Positions 35,281 through 49,921 are shown, counted from the first letter of the stretch. The stretch: DNA of 64,000 bases from Theodoxus fluviatilis (GCA_034096865.1 JAWQFJ010001307.1:152619-216618), one strand, 5' to 3'. Numbers and translations: made by a program. The notes: generated from the sequence alone by a model not told the origin.

Positions 35281-36490
35281 GGAGACAGACTGGGTGCAAA
35301 GTCCACCGTTGAGGAGCCCAAAAGAAACTTCAGGATAGCACGAACGTTAGCAAACTTGAAGAGCTACGGATTAACACACAGACGTGTTGAGGGTCGCGTC
35401 CCGAGGGGGAGAGCGGGGGGGGGGGAGAGCTGGATTTCCACTGTACAGCATCGTCTTGAAAGCAGTTGTTTGTTGGGGAGAGCCGACACGAAGATTGCGA
35501 GTAGAGGAGTGAGCTGAAAATCTTGAAGAATAGAGGCGATACAAGGCCGCCCGACAAATAACGACCCGACCCGACCCGCCCCGACACAGAACAAAAACTA
35601 TGCGGTAACGCCTATTATCTGCAGGTGTTAACGATAAAGGGAACGAAAGACATGAAAAGAATAAAAGGAATTGAAAATAGGTGGCGCGATAGACAGAAAA
35701 GATTGCGAGGGGGGGGGGGAGACGGGGCGAGCAAAAGTGCTTGGTGGTGGGCGAAGCGCAGCTTGCTGGCGACCGGGGGTTATCTTTGGAGGTGGCAGAA
35801 GGGAGTTGAGTCTGTTCCGGCCGAGTGAATGCTATAGCCATCAATTAAGACAAAACCAGGAAAGCAGCCTGGACAAGGTGGGGAGTGGAGTGGTAAGAAA
35901 AAAAAAAAGGCAGTGGCAAGATCCAAAATGCTGTAATTGGGATACAGCGCTCGGCTAGGACAACAATCCCAAGATTGAGTTGCGTGGTCAAAACATTAGA
36001 GAAGAACACCGTGCGCCCTCCCCCTTGGCGGCTGCAGACGCATCACATTATGACCTCCTGGTGTCTTCCGCTAACCGTTACCCCTCTTCACGCCACTATT
36101 AGAGCACTGCACTCGTCCGAACAAAAAGGGCCCAGTAGTCTTCGGATTGCTGCACTTCTCGTGTCATTGCGAGAACACGCAAGTATCTCGCCACCCCCTA
36201 GCCGCGCCTTCACAAACACACAAAGGCAACTGAACCTTTTGTAAGCGAACAACCAACACCAGCCAACATTTCACCATGCACACACATCACATACACTTGC
36301 CCAGTTTCACATCCTACTGATCACTGCACAAACCCCATGCCACACAACAGTAACTCCAACAGCGTGCAAAAACCACACGACCACAGATCACGCACACCAT
36401 CCGCATCCACACCTCCGACTCACCACCCCACCCCGCCCCCATCTCCCTCACCGCACCCACCATCCCACACACTCGCCTTCCCGCGCGCGC

Positions 36491-36500
36491 NNNNNNNNNN
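36491..36500. other. Assembly gap (10 N)
   Basis: Ten N bases between CGCGCGCGC and AAGTGGGCG. A fixed-length N run usually marks a join of unknown distance, so linkage across it should not be assumed. Confidence 0.99.
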
Positions 36501-39500
36501 AAGTGGGCGGGGGAGTCTCCCCCCGTACAAGAGGAATCCAGCAAAACCCTGGCAGAAGGCATACCAGTACCCTAATTGTATGTGTACCGAAAGAACAGTA
36601 GTCTTGTCCTCTTAAAACTTCTGTCACACTTTCCCGTTCTCGTCTTTTAGCAGGAGCCTCCAAGGTATGACCAGAGACTGACCTCCTAAATCTCAAGACT
36701 GCTATCAAGATATGCACCATTGAATTTACACGCTACAATCTCAATCGATTGCTAAATCGTATGCATCACCAAACACACTGAAGCAAAGGCCCAGCACAAC
36801 GCCATTACACAGAAATCTCTTCATATCCTTGATCAAATTCGGCTATTAGTGATTTTATATTACGAATCGCAATTGCGGGATAACTTCCCATCATCTTCTA
36901 ACCAAAACGTGTCTTATCCTTCCCGGTGATATTGACCTGGGTTTATCAGCCCACAAACAGATCCGCAAAACTGTTGTGGGGGTCCCCTACCATTTTCGTG
37001 TGACCTGAAAAAAGGCATTTTACCTAGTTGGACCGCAGATACTCCTTAAGGTAAACTATCGAAATATACTTGAAAAAGTGAAAAAATCGCCAAAATTAGT
37101 ATCCGTGTTTCTGCCATCGAGTCAACCGTTCGAGCTTAAAATAGTACTTAAAGTGCAATACGTAATATCGATGCCAGCCGCAAATTAAAGGTACGTCCTA
37201 GTAAGCCCTTTTTAGCCAGTTATGAAGGTTGTGTAATATGTAATCTCTCTGTCTGGGTGTGCAGCTGCTTTGTAGGTGGTTCTTATGTCGTACGAGGACG
37301 GGATGTGAAGTGAGGTACTCGGGAAATCGTACCATGTTTTTTGCTAGAATTATAACATTAACGGTCGTCTGTTATAGCATGTTGTTAGGACAATAGGTGA
37401 GTCTGAGTGTGAGTAAGGCCGATTGCGTTCGTGTGGGTTTAGGCTTTTGATCTTATTATGTTTCTTTTAACCTTGCATCAGCTTAGTTTTTGCCTGTACG
37501 CCTCGTTGTAAGTATTCATAATTATAGACTATGTTCAGATTGCAGCCCGAAGAATAAATTAGCGTGTAACGCATCCGATGTACTGTGTACGTCACTGTGT
37601 ACGTTGACCAGCAGAGGAAGATACCAATGAAGCGTTCTATTCCATCAGGTCGTGATTCAGCGAAGACGAATCGTAAAGTACAGCCGGGTATCCACGAAAG
37701 GGGCTCAGTTTGTAGGAGTGAAATTGCCTCTATTCAATCTTGTTATAGGCATACGATTCGTCCCCTTCATGTAAGAGCAAACAAAAGTACTCAAAATGCA
37801 GTTATGTTTGTACAGTAATGAGGCCCCATTAGTTCAGGAGTAGTGAAGCGGACAAGAAGAAGCGTGAAATTCCAAATCCAAAATGCACTTCTGAAGCGTT
37901 ACCCTTGATGATTACAAAAACATGGTACGAGTCATTCAAATAGAATGGGATTATGTAAACCCTAACAAAAACACAAGTGATATGATCCTAACTACAAGGA
38001 ACAAAGTGACGTCAATCGACAACCCCTTACCATCAAACCTCTGGGATAGAGAAGAATAAATTAAGCAAGTTCTCGGAACACCGAGTGCTTAGGGCATAAT
38101 TTGTTGTATGATCAAATTAACATGGAAGACAACATGCTCAAAAAAATCCCAGAAATGCCCAAAATTATTTGCCTAAGGAAGCACAATTTCCTTGCTCTCC
38201 AGAACATGCAAGATTTTCGCGTACACAAACTACCAATCGCATGTCGCAATGTTTTGTGTTCACGCACAAGACAGTAGACATTCCGCAATATCTTTTAAGT
38301 TACAATGACATTCGTCTAGCATCGGGTGATGGCTCACACTATTGCCCATGTTGAGTCCATTCCGACGCGAAACCTAGAAGTAGACATCGTACACAAGTGT
38401 ATCCGCTCATTAACATACTCAGTGTTATGCGTATGCGAATAACACCCCATTGCACTGAAGGAACAAAATCTGAAATGAAGTCTTTTAAAACAAATTCAAC
38501 TAATACGTCAGATTTTACTATTCAGTAAACATCGCGAACCGCTGTCGCCTAAGTGTGTACTACTTGATACAGTGGCGTGACATGTATTTGATATGCACTT
38601 AAAGAATATTACTGAGCGACGCAGTGTGCAAAGGTATTCTACTGACAAGCTTGTCAGGCCCCTGGGATCATTTATTGGGGATTCCAATGATAGAGACCTG
38701 CCCCAATGTGTGCGGAGTCGTGACATAGATATAAGGCATACTGTCGTATTTTTTCTTAGCTATCCTTGATTTATTAATTTCATTTTAAATAAGCAAGGAA
38801 CAAATTTGTAAGCAGAAGCAGAAGATGCCTCTATATAAGAATTACTAAAATTTCATTAGTTGATAAAATAAAGATCTCCCTCTCTCATCTCTCTTCCTCT
38901 CTCCTCTCTCTCTACTCCTTTTCACACACACAACAGCACCACAGCACACACACCACAGCACACACACACACACGACACACATAAATGAACAGACACAAGC
39001 AAGCGCACATGCCAAGCACACACACGCACAACACACAAGGGTTATGTATGCTGTATGCACGCACGCACCACACCTCGCGCGGCACGCACCACACGGCAAA
39101 CATACAAATAACACGAACCACCAGCCAACCACCGACCAACCGACACCACGAATCGAGGAAAATGTGGTTTTTCTCAGTTTCTTTCAAAGATCTTCATGTG
39201 GACGCGACACGGGTTTTTACCGATTCTCAGCAAACAAAATGATCCCACGTCAGAGTCGGGGTGAAAGATGGCAACGATTGAAACAAATTGCTTTACATCA
39301 TGCAGAAACTCAAACCGCTGTTTTTGGCGTTGCTTAAGGGTGATGTGTAGGGTGTGAGTCTTTACATCCCAAAAGAGCCAAAGTTATGGATGGGCAGGAT
39401 TTTATTTTTGCGTCTCTGGGAAAATAGGCGAAGAGGAAAGAAAGTATGAACGCACACACCAAAAAGTTGACCACTATTTTGACATTGCATTACAACAAAG

Positions 39501-39878
39501 TTACTAGAAATATGACGTTATAAGTTTGCTAATTTCAAAGATTTTCTTCCATTTGACATGTCTGCTAACCTGAATATAGGATAAAAGTAAATTAGCTTAT
39601 CCTAGAAGTATCTTAATACATTTATGTCAAAAACGTGCATTTTCATTGATGAGTTGAAATACTCCGTACTCTCAGGGACAATTTGACACGACTGACAAAG
39701 CTAAAAGTAAACCAACTGCGAAATGAAACAAAAGTACAATACATAAACTAGCAGCCATTCAAGTCGAATGGCTATCATTTGATTGGTTTCAGACATGCAT
39801 GCTTTGAGAACAAGGTTTGAGGTGATTTCAATCTCTCATCATCGTAAATACCACCACTTGTACTCCCGTCCTCCACGA
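36501..39878. other. AT-balanced sequence, no recognised gene
   Basis: Apart from an imperfect CA-rich patch at about 38926-39010 there is no microsatellite, repeat or protein-like frame. Frames do not exceed ~97 codons. Confidence 0.45.
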
Positions 39879-39952
39879 CCCCCACCCCCCCCCCCCCCCA
39901 ACCCGTCCCCCCCCCCCACCCCCGCCCCGCCGCCCCCCCCCCCCCGGCCCCC
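39879..39952. repeat. Poly-C-rich tract
   Basis: C runs of 5 to 15 broken by single A, G or T bases; G-quadruplex potential on the minus strand. Confidence 0.9.
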
Positions 39953-42900
39953 GCCTCACCCTTACTTCGCATCTTGTTCAGACCAAAAAAATGAAACCGC
40001 TCATTTTTTTGTACTAAACACCCGGTACGGTACATATACACTTTTCTGCAAACTGTTTCCGATCAAAGGAAAGGCCAATTTTAACTCGAGCAGACATCTA
40101 TAACCATACCCCAGTTCACATTCATTGCGTCTTCATCAATTTCATCCGTCCTGCTCGCATAGTCTAGGATTCACGAGGTGCTGAACGTTGACATCAGGTA
40201 TTCGAGTGCCTCGACAATCGACCACATAGCGGCTGTGCAACCACGAGAAAAGGCCATGTTTCTGGCAGTTGCACCTCGTGGGTTGAACAGACAGTGCTAG
40301 GGTTGAACTGATGAGAGTCACAAGAGTCTCTGGAAGCTTAGCAGGCAAATCAGCAGGCGATAGGGTTAGAGCCAGTAGCATGCGAGAACGCATTGGCCAT
40401 TCCCAACCGCATTATTGTACACTGGATCCGAGCGGAACGCATACATTCAGGTTCTTCCATGACTGAACCTCGAAATAGACGCGGAAGCAATGGTTAAGTT
40501 GGCAGCAGACTGATGATGGATCGGAGGCAGAGACCGTAGGTTGAAAGATGTTGGTTGATCGTGGTCCACGCTTCTGCTACATATTTGGACAATCTCAGCT
40601 ATTGGGGCCTGTCCTTTTCCTCAACTTCGAGACATACAGTGAGCACAACGCCTTTCCCCTGCTTATCTTCTATCCTGATGGAGTACCGGATGCCACTGAA
40701 AACATAAGCAATCTTCTGAAACAGTGTTGATTCCTCAAGACGTATTCACAGTGCACGATGTAGCTCGAAATGTTCATCATCCGCGGCTTGGTAGTGTCGC
40801 AACCGATGTGATCGCATGTTGCAAAAGTATTCTCCCGCAGGTTGTACTGTCCCAATTAGAAATTTTGGCCCCATCGTTCGCCTTGCGTTCCCACAGTTTG
40901 GGCCTTTGTAGTCCCACTCGGCCATATGAAGCGATTGAAGTCACACCCTGAAGATTGTCTGTAACGTCTGAGGTAGAGAGCGAGAGACAAGAAGATCCAG
41001 AGGAAAGGTCTTCCCTCCTCATGGGACAGTGGATATTGAACTTGCCTGAGCGAAAGCACAACGTCTAAGAGGTGTCTTGACATAGCTAACTCCAGGCGTC
41101 ATCTTTGGACGAAGGTGGATCGGGAAACCACAAATTTCATCAAATTTCGCATCAGAAGATTTGATGAACCAGCGCCTGTTGTCTGACTGGATTGCGCAAG
41201 AAATTTATCCACAGAGTGTCTTTGAAGGACTCAGATGTCACGGTGAAAATATTACTGGCATCTGACAGCATAGAGTACCATGCCGTCTTGACCGATGGGT
41301 GTGGGCCAGCTTTGGTTGTTTGTTGCGTGCTGTACCCTGTACAAACACAGAAATGGTGGCTTTCTGGACTTCGTGCAACAAAATTTGCAGTACATACTCA
41401 GCCAGACTAGACGTGTAAGTTGGGGAGTCCCCATCCCATCCATGGCAAAGGTGAATTGTGGAGAAGTGAAACAATCCATCTAAGGACAAAATTATATCGG
41501 TTTTCTCATTTGCGACCAAACGCTAGGGATATATACCGCTTTTGTAAAAGACCAGAGATACTCTGACCAAAGTTGTTGACTTTGATCGCAGTCGTAAAGG
41601 TTCAGTTCCACTGGCGTCGTCGACAAGGCACATGGCGGAAGGGTTGGTCCATATCATACTTGGAACAATAAGATGGTATGGTCTCTGGTCGGCTTTTCGT
41701 GCTATCTTCAACAGGCGTTGAAAGAGAAGGTGGATCCGATAATGGATGTGGGCTCAATCATTGACTCTTACTGCCCAATTTGATGGTAGCAAGAGTGCAC
41801 GGCACCACATCTTTGCTTTCTGATGACAACCTCAAGCACATTGTTCTTCTGTCATAGCCATCCCAGTAGATTCTTCCCGATATTCTTATGGCATTATCAA
41901 CATTGGCTACACAGGTGGCATCGCTGCAATGGCCACTCTGCCAGAGCTTGTGAGGGGGATAGGATAGGGTTGAGAGAAATGGACTTATTGTCTGTCCGGT
42001 ACGAAACGATAGTGTTGTGGTGTCTTGTGTCGGGCTTGATCTGGTTATACCGGTATCTTGTTCCCTTCCTGCTCCGAAGTCCATTTGTCGAATGTGATCC
42101 CCTGAGAGTTATTGTCCTGCAATTGCAGAGTTTGACCTCGCACAAGCGCGGCATGGAAAGAAAGCCAGACAAGACGCTGTCTCTCTCCGAAACCACGATA
42201 CCCGTGTAAAGGCAGCAAAATGGTCTTCTAGAATTTTCATGGCAGAATGGCTATCGCGGAATGACAACGATCTGCGAACAACACCGCCCCTAGCTATCTA
42301 CTCGACTTATTCGGAACACAGTCGTACCGCATCCTATGGCATGAATTCTAATTGCGACTCTCTTGGTAGGTCTGGATACACCTCGGGTTCGTAGGTTGTC
42401 TTTCAATAGCATCATCTGACTCGGAGACGACTAGCAGATATTCTGCCAGACTCTTTGGCACTAGGTTGTGATGCCATCTGCCAGCTGGCAAAAACATAAC
42501 GGCACACTCAGGTACTGCAACTGTAGGTGCATAATTGAACGGGCCCAGTTCTTATCGGACCCTTGATACAGATTTTGTTCAAAATGCAACATACATAGTA
42601 AGTAGTACTGAAACAGAGGTGCCCTGCTGTTGTTCAGACTTCTCCGGACAGCGACGTCTCTCGTTAGTTGTGCTTGCTATAGACGTCTTGTTAAGATCTA
42701 AGACATCACATCATATGGTTATTGGTAGCTGAACTAAGTCTTCAGGACTGAGATTGCTCACCTCGCCGCAAGTCGTCCAAGAAGGCACAAACAGCCCAGC
42801 AGCAGCGCATCAAGGTCTTGCTGTGGCCAACCTCGGCGCAAACCGCGCTTCCCATGTTTGAGGTGTCCTCCAATCCTCCTCTGAGGATGCACCTAAATCC

Positions 42901-45900
42901 TGCTACTGGATGTGAACCCTGCAAATGTTTGGCCGACTCGATCGTGCCCCTGATATCGTGAACCCGAGCGCAGGCGCATGTCATGCGCACAGCCTGATGA
43001 TCGCAGGAGGCAGCTATCAGGGCAGGCAAACGAAGGGCTCCTGATGATCGAGACGAATCGCACTAATGAGCCGCGCAGTCCATGAGAAGATGGTGACACC
43101 GCACAAGAGCTCGTGAGTACGCCCTTGCCGTTACAAGGATGATACTTCCGCAAGCACCCAGCAATCTCCTTGCATATACAAGTTCCAAAGCCGTCACCGC
43201 TAACCACCAGAGTACCCCTCCCAATGAGCTATGGCTCAAAAGTTACACTACCGATGAGAAACATCCACGCATGGTGTGTGAAGGAAATATCCCCAACACT
43301 GAGAGGCCACATGACAGGCAAAGTGACTAGGCCACTATCATAGCCTGCACTTGACAACACATGACCCTGATGCTTTGAGGAGACAGTGCAGCGGTGCATT
43401 CGGAGTTGTGACTCACCTGCGGGTCACCTTTATATCCTGAAAGCGACTTGTAATTCACTGAACACAAACACAATCGTGGACATACAGTACAAGTCATGTC
43501 CATGGCTGGAGACTCACTCAATCATCTGGCCATAAAAAAGACCACTCCGAAACCCTTTCACTTTAGGGTCCTCAGGGGGGGGCGACAACGCATCAGCTAT
43601 GTGCCTCCGGCCCATAGACACCATTCCAAACACGCGGACAGTGGTCGTTGGTGATTTCAGCGGCCAACCGAAGATCCTCCACAGGCGTGTGTCCAAAGCT
43701 TTGGTCCGAGAAGCTCTGCGGTCATCGGCACATTCGAGTTAGCAACATCCGGGGACCAGGCTTTGATACAATCCACTCTTAAGGAACAACCCGGTTCCCA
43801 ATTCCGACCTGGAACAGACAACCAACAATAGACGCAGGGTCAGTATTTCGATTCTTAATTAAGAGAAATTGTGCAAGAGAAACGCGACACATTCGTTTTG
43901 AAGCTAAGACCGGCAGGAACCATAGAACTGGGTAAACATTCGCCTAGAAGACCGACACGATAAATCACCATAACCCGCGAGAACCACCTCAGCTACGTAT
44001 GTTAGATGTTTTTATATCATTCACAGTGAAGTGTACTCCTGCATATTTGTAAAGCCCGCCCCGCTTGTGGAGCAGTATTGATTAGAGTGCTAGTCGCTTA
44101 GAGAACGATATACTGTATTATCTACTAAGTAGTAGATAGCTAGTCTCGTCAAACCCACGCTCAAAACAATACCGTAGTAGATGCGAATATGGAGTCGGGA
44201 TCTGTCCATGGGCCACTTGATGATTTCCTCGTAGATCCCACTCGGTGCTCGATAACTGATGGAGATCCGGGGAACTTTGGGTCACGCCTGCTGTGCGCCA
44301 GGTCCGTTGTTACCACTGCTCTATTGTCTGCCCAAGGCCTGGAGTGTCCCGTAGAACGCTGGTTGCGATCACGATTCAAAGAGTCACTGCAATTGATGGT
44401 CCACATCCCTGTCGGAAACAAACTGCAGGGTACTCCCCCCTAACTAATGTGATGTCTGGAAGGAAAGGGTGTTCTCAGAACTACTGCCCTGGCTTGGCTG
44501 CAACGATGGCATTCGTCGCTGAAAACTCTGAGGTGAGTTTCAGCTGACGGATAGATGACCAAACCCCAGTTTTGTTCCGCAGTAATTGATGGATATAAAT
44601 GATTGAGGGGGCACAAACACATTACTGTCGGCGATTGAACAGCCATGAGAAATTTGCAATTGGGGACCCAAAATGCATATGTAAGATTGTCTAAGTCTGA
44701 AGCAGACCTTGAAACAATAAGCTAAGGCATCCTTCCTTTGTAGACTTCATTGCACAGACATTGTCTGACATGTGATGCTGCTGAGCTCACTGGAATGAAT
44801 TAACGCAAGTTGGGATGTATCAGAGTCATTGAGCAGAGAAGGCCATGGGTAATTGCTCTTAGTCACAATCAAGCGCTTTGAATGTCGCTTGCGTCCACAG
44901 TGCGAAATCAGCCGTAACACAAGACAAAAACGGCTCCGAGACTGATATCCCTTTAATGATTGTAAAGGACGACGAAAAAGCCGCGATTTTGATTTGTACG
45001 ATATGGGGTTTCCCGACTTTCCAGACTGGGCAGTCGATGCATGGCATTACTACACAATAGGTAAGCAGCATCATCGTGTACTCCAAAAAACCATAAATAT
45101 AACTCCTGGCTAAGAGCTCATATATTGGTCAAGTTACATGCCTATACATTTTCCACGGCTGCTTAATGTGGGAGATCAAACACACCACTAGACTAGGTCT
45201 GCATTTAATAGAATGACCAAGTTAGTAAGTAAGTAACTACTAATCGGCTTAGCGGCGAGAAGAGACACTCTGTACTTGTCCCAACTGATCTATTTTTCAA
45301 TGAATAAACGATGAGATACACTTTTATTTATCCTACCTCAGACAAACTGCTTAGGTCGCATCTTCATCAGGAGTAGGAGCGTCGGGCCTCACAGTGCGAG
45401 GGAGAGCGTCGCCATTGTTGCTTTGACGCCGAGTATCGACGTCTACCCCTCGCTGAAGTGGGGGAGTAATAGAGGGGATGCGAGTCCGACCAGTGGCCGA
45501 GCACTGGAGTGAACTACGTAGGAGTTTCTGAGCGTCAGCTGCGTTACTACGTGCAGCCGTTGGTGGCGAATAAGCTTTTGCGTAGGTGAAGGTGTTGGTT
45601 GTCCCACACCCCCTACAGACGTGTGCCCATGGGCTATGCATGTTTCAGTGTTTTGGGATTTCAGACGGTCCCCAGCGAGGCCAGCACCAAGCTCCGAACC
45701 CAGAATTGCGGGTGAAAAACTAAGAAGAACAACAAATGCCGATGTTGCCCCCGCACCATTTTTGAGATAAGAACCGTCTACGGAACCTGGTTGCTAGTCG
45801 GACACCCACCGAATTGGACTACGAAATGGTGATTTTAAAACCTTATGTTATGGGGAATAAATAATACCAGATTAGGATACCACTAGGGAAGTGTCAAAAG

Positions 45901-48066
45901 ATATTAAAGAACAAAAAAGTACTCGTCAGCGTTAAAGCAACAATCGTTCTAGATAAAGATAGGGGTCTCGCCCGAGTGAAAAAACCCACAAGATGTCAGA
46001 ACAGTGAGAGTCAACTTCATCGACGGTTGGACAGGATACCAAAAAAAAAAGCAGACTTACTCAAGGACGAAGCCTTAGGTGTTTTTTTTATGAAGTGAAA
46101 TAAAGTGGTGGCAGGATACAGGTGGAGGTAGAAGATGTACAGAAAAGGGCATGAATCCTGTGGGGATCAACGGGTACGTTTGGCCACCCCTCGAAAACAA
46201 GGGAGAACGGAAAGGAGAAAGTTGGGGAAATGGTCTAGGAGACCCGCGAGAACAGGAGAGTCCCCACAACGGGACCCCGGAGGTTGCTGTACTTCCCCCG
46301 CTTGGCCATGGATAACAAAGACGTACGGAGGAGACCCAGCGACGAGTTTGTTTAATTGTAGTCGATTCTTTTCAGAACAGACTAGCCGAAATTTGTGGAC
46401 TTGCGCTGCAGAGATTCGGAGAGAGCTGGGAGGTGAGGAAGCCCCTGACCCGAGCAAACAGACAGGAGCGAGTGGGCACCCGATGCTGACACCAGACGGG
46501 TATTTATGGCCCAGAGATACGCATCAGCATGGAAGACGTTGGAGGGGGGACAAGGCGGTCGGGAGTGTCCGCTCGGGCCCAACTTTAGAGGGGAGTGACG
46601 GCATGGATAGTTTGGAAGAGAGCAGTTTTAGTGTGGGATAGGGACGAGTGTGAGAAGAGAAGAGGTGCGAGCGAAGCATGATGGATCCGATGTATCAATG
46701 CAAAAAGGCAATCGTGATTTGTGATCGAAGAGAGCTGGGGGTTTTATAAAACTTGTTAAGGGCTAGGGACTCCGTGGAAGGCGCGTGCGTACAATTTGGG
46801 ATAAACTGTTTCAGGGGAACACAGAATATGTTAGAAAGTATTTGATTCAATATGCATAGAAAGTGAGGGCATGAGCCCCAGTAAGCAAAAGAGGATTGGA
46901 TAAGAAAAAAATTGAAAAAGAGGAAAAAGTTCAAAGCTTCCTATATTGAGTAAAAAGCAGAAAAGGTGGTTCTAGGTTAGTTACCCCAAAACCAAATGGT
47001 ATATGACCTTTGACAGGCACCATAGTGAGGAGGGGTGGAGAACAGAAAAAAAAGACGGCCCAGCATTCGGTGTAGTAGTCGGGTGTTTGAGAAAAAGACA
47101 ATTGTGCGAACGAATTGCAGAGGCTGGGAGTGAGAGCGGACCGGAGAGTAGCAAGAGCATAAAGAGGAAGGCAGAATAATGCAGGATGGTGATAGACGGT
47201 CTTTCAAAACGGAAGACCACTCGGCGAGCCGAGAGGAATCAGAATAGCAGTGCAAGTTATGTTCTTATTTTTAATCTTAGTGTTTACGACCTTGCACCGC
47301 CCAGAGATTGTTGACTGACTCAAAGTGAGAAAGCCACGGAACAAGTGGGGAGACGAGGCCTCCATACGAAGAAGATCGCCTAGAAAGAAAATAGGGAGGA
47401 GAACTAAGAATAGACGGAGAAGGAGATGTAGATAAGACAGGTCCCTTCACGAGATGTTTAGTAGGAAGCGAATGGAATGGGAAAAGTGAAGGAATACGAA
47501 GGCAAGAAAAAGGATTCCTCCTCCAGGGTGACGTGATGTACGGGAAGAGACCCTCGTCACGAACGACGGGGCTACGAATGACAGATGTGTGTAAGGAGGA
47601 GGAACGGGAGAGACGTACGAGGAAAACAGTCACGTGAGAGTACGATGCCCTAAGCGAGAAAGAGAAGAAGGGGGAACGCAACCCATGGGAGCACACTGTA
47701 TGTCAGGGGGAGTTCACAGTGGGCGACACCACCGACGCGTCGATTCCCAATTTTAGGATACACCACTAGGGAACACCAAAATCTGTTCAGAGACTAACCA
47801 GGAGGCATCGTCTTGATTTCCCCTCACAGCCGGATATCGGTGTGAGTCTGTTGGGGGGTGTCGAGAATAGGAGTGTGTCACGAGTTCTGCCTGCATGGTT
47901 GCGAAAAGGTAGAGTGGTGAGTTTTCCCTCCCCCGACCCACAGTGGGTAATACGATGCTTAGTCTTTTCGATGACCCCTTTTCGAGATGGTCAAATTTAA
48001 CGGATGTGGTTGAGGAGGGGCCTTCGAGAGATCGTAGAGGCCGGGAACAGCGAAACCCGGAGGATA
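39953..48066. other. 8-kb stretch without microsatellites or recognised genes
   Basis: Many frames of 60-168 codons overlap on both strands, but none resembles a known protein. I found no splice-consistent exon set. A perfect 9+9-base palindrome with a 2-base spacer (TATCTACTA AG TAGTAGATA) lies at 44119-44138. From ~46.1 kb to 48 kb the plus strand becomes purine-rich. Confidence 0.4.
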
Positions 48067-48127
48067 CCCCCCCCCTTTCCCCCCAGAGCGAAGAAATTCG
48101 ATGACCCCCCCCCCCCGCCCCCCCCCC
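48067..48127. repeat. Poly-C-rich tract
   Basis: Several C runs of 7 to 14 in a tract read as poly-Gly on the minus strand. Another C run lies at 48350-48364. Confidence 0.9.
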
Positions 48128-48364
48128 GGTGCAGAGATAAGCCACTCCCCGAGGAGAGAGAAGAGAGGGGGGAGGGGTAGAACGAGACGAGGGGGAGACG
48201 GGGGAGAGAGATGGGCCCCCCGGGGGTATCCGTGGAGTGTGCTTTCTTGGTGGTAGAGGCAGGACGCAGAAAGAGGATGAAGAGAAAAGGTTTGCACAGT
48301 AGATGAAGGACTAGATGAAGATTCCGCCAGATTCTGATCCCTGTCAGGCCCCCCCCCCCCCCCC

Positions 48365-49112
48365 ACCGAGAAGCCGAGTTTCACGATTCGAGAGGGAGAA
48401 TGAGCGAGGAGAGAACAAGGAATTCGTTTCTCTGAAACTGAACGACAGACGCCCGATGACACACAGGTGTGGATTTTTTTTTTTCCCTTGGACGAGCCGA
48501 GACGCGTCCTTGAGCGGAGCGCGATAAACCCAGGACTACGCCCCACTCGCGTCTAGTTTCCGAGGGAACGTCTTCAACCGGGAGGCTTGATGCCCAGGAG
48601 AGAGATGGAGCCAGCAGCAAGAAAAGAAATGGAGGAAGGGGCCCCGCCGCACCCCCCCCCCCGGACGAAGAGGGAGCGAGACGGAGTAGGGATCCCCGAG
48701 GAGGAGAAGGGAGGAGGAATAGTCGAGAGATGGCGGGGGAGAGTGGTGGCGGGACGCGACGAGAGTGACGGGAGGGAGAGGGATAAAGTACGATGGTGTA
48801 TGGCCCCCCTGAGATGAGGAGAGAAGACGAGGTCAAGATGTGCGATGACCCCCGATGATGAACGGATCGCACGACGATAGATGGGAAAAGAGGGAGAGTG
48901 AGAGCAGACGGGGAGAGGAGGGGAGAGTGGGGAGGAAGAGGAGGTAGCGAACGAAGAGAGAAGTACATACAACCAGGACGAGGCCGGACCTAAGCCAAAA
49001 TTTGGAAGGGGAGGGAGAGTCGCCAAGTGATCCCCGGGGATGAGACGCGAGACGAGGAAGCGTGAGGTGTGTGTTTACGGTTACGTTTTGAAGACTTGTT
49101 TTCTTGTGATGA
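48365..49112. other. Purine-rich sequence, no recognised gene
   Basis: GA/GGA-rich on the plus strand. Long overlapping Ser/Pro/Leu-rich frames on the minus strand (to 195 codons) are compositional. Confidence 0.4.
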
Positions 49113-49135
49113 GTGTGTGGGTGTGTGTGTGTCTG

Positions 49136-49193
<58 letters not shown>

Positions 49194-49385
49194 CTATCTT
49201 ATTTAGGGTGTGTGTGTGTGTGTATGTGTGTGTGTGTGTGTGTGAGTGCGTGCGCTGTGTGTGTGTGTCGTGTGCGCGTGTGTGATTGTTGGTGTGTGTG
49301 GTGTGTGTGTGTGTATGTGGTTTTGTGTGTGTGTGTGGTGTGTGGTGTGTGTGTTGTGTGGTGTGCTTGTGTGTGTGTGTGTATT

Positions 49386-49434
<49 letters not shown>
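49113..49434. repeat. Interrupted (GT)n array
   Basis: Three large GT blocks (49113-49192, 49209-49370 heavily interrupted, 49387-49434 pure). The long Cys-Val and Thr-His frames across it are repeat translations. Confidence 0.96.
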
Positions 49435-49436
<2 letters not shown>

Positions 49437-49848
49437 AAGTGCAAAAAGAGAGAGAGTGTCCCACGCAGACTAGCGCCTGCGGAGCCTTCATGTGACAAGA
49501 ATGCTAAATACCATTACCCTTAAAACTACATTTTTGTAACCTGCACTTCCGAGTTGGTCCGGCACAACATCCCATGTAGCGCGATTCGCAACGCCACAAA
49601 AGCTAAAGAAACCAGTACAGTTTGCTGCACACGCTAAATATTCTTCGACGTCTCCCATCTCTGCATGTGCAGTCAGCTCCAGTTCTGACCGATCGCTTCC
49701 AGACCACTTCCTTCCTTGTTCCCCCATCAGAGCCAACTGTGACTCAATTTCAACACGCTGGTCGAAATGCAGTCGAACATAATTATGTCGGTCAAAATAT
49801 AATTCAATGCCGTTCTGGGAAGAAGGTTTTACTTATTTTTTACAGTCA

Positions 49849-49851
<3 letters not shown>

Positions 49852-49888
<37 letters not shown>

Positions 49889-49889
49889 G

Positions 49890-49920
<31 letters not shown>

Positions 49921-49921
49921 C
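49852..49921. repeat. (CA)n-(CG)n-(CA)n alternating purine-pyrimidine tract
   Basis: 70 bases of unbroken alternating purine and pyrimidine with a central (CG)6 block. Such tracts are established Z-DNA formers. Confidence 0.95.

Noticed and set aside
40142..43700. Dense set of 60-128 codon frames that might be a degraded gene or foreign insert
   Set aside because: No peptide resembles a family and no splice-consistent chain could be built, so it is kept only as an unexplained block.
48381..49026. 195-codon Ser/Pro/Leu-rich minus frames
   Set aside because: Purine-strand composition bias keeps several overlapping frames open; no recognised motif.
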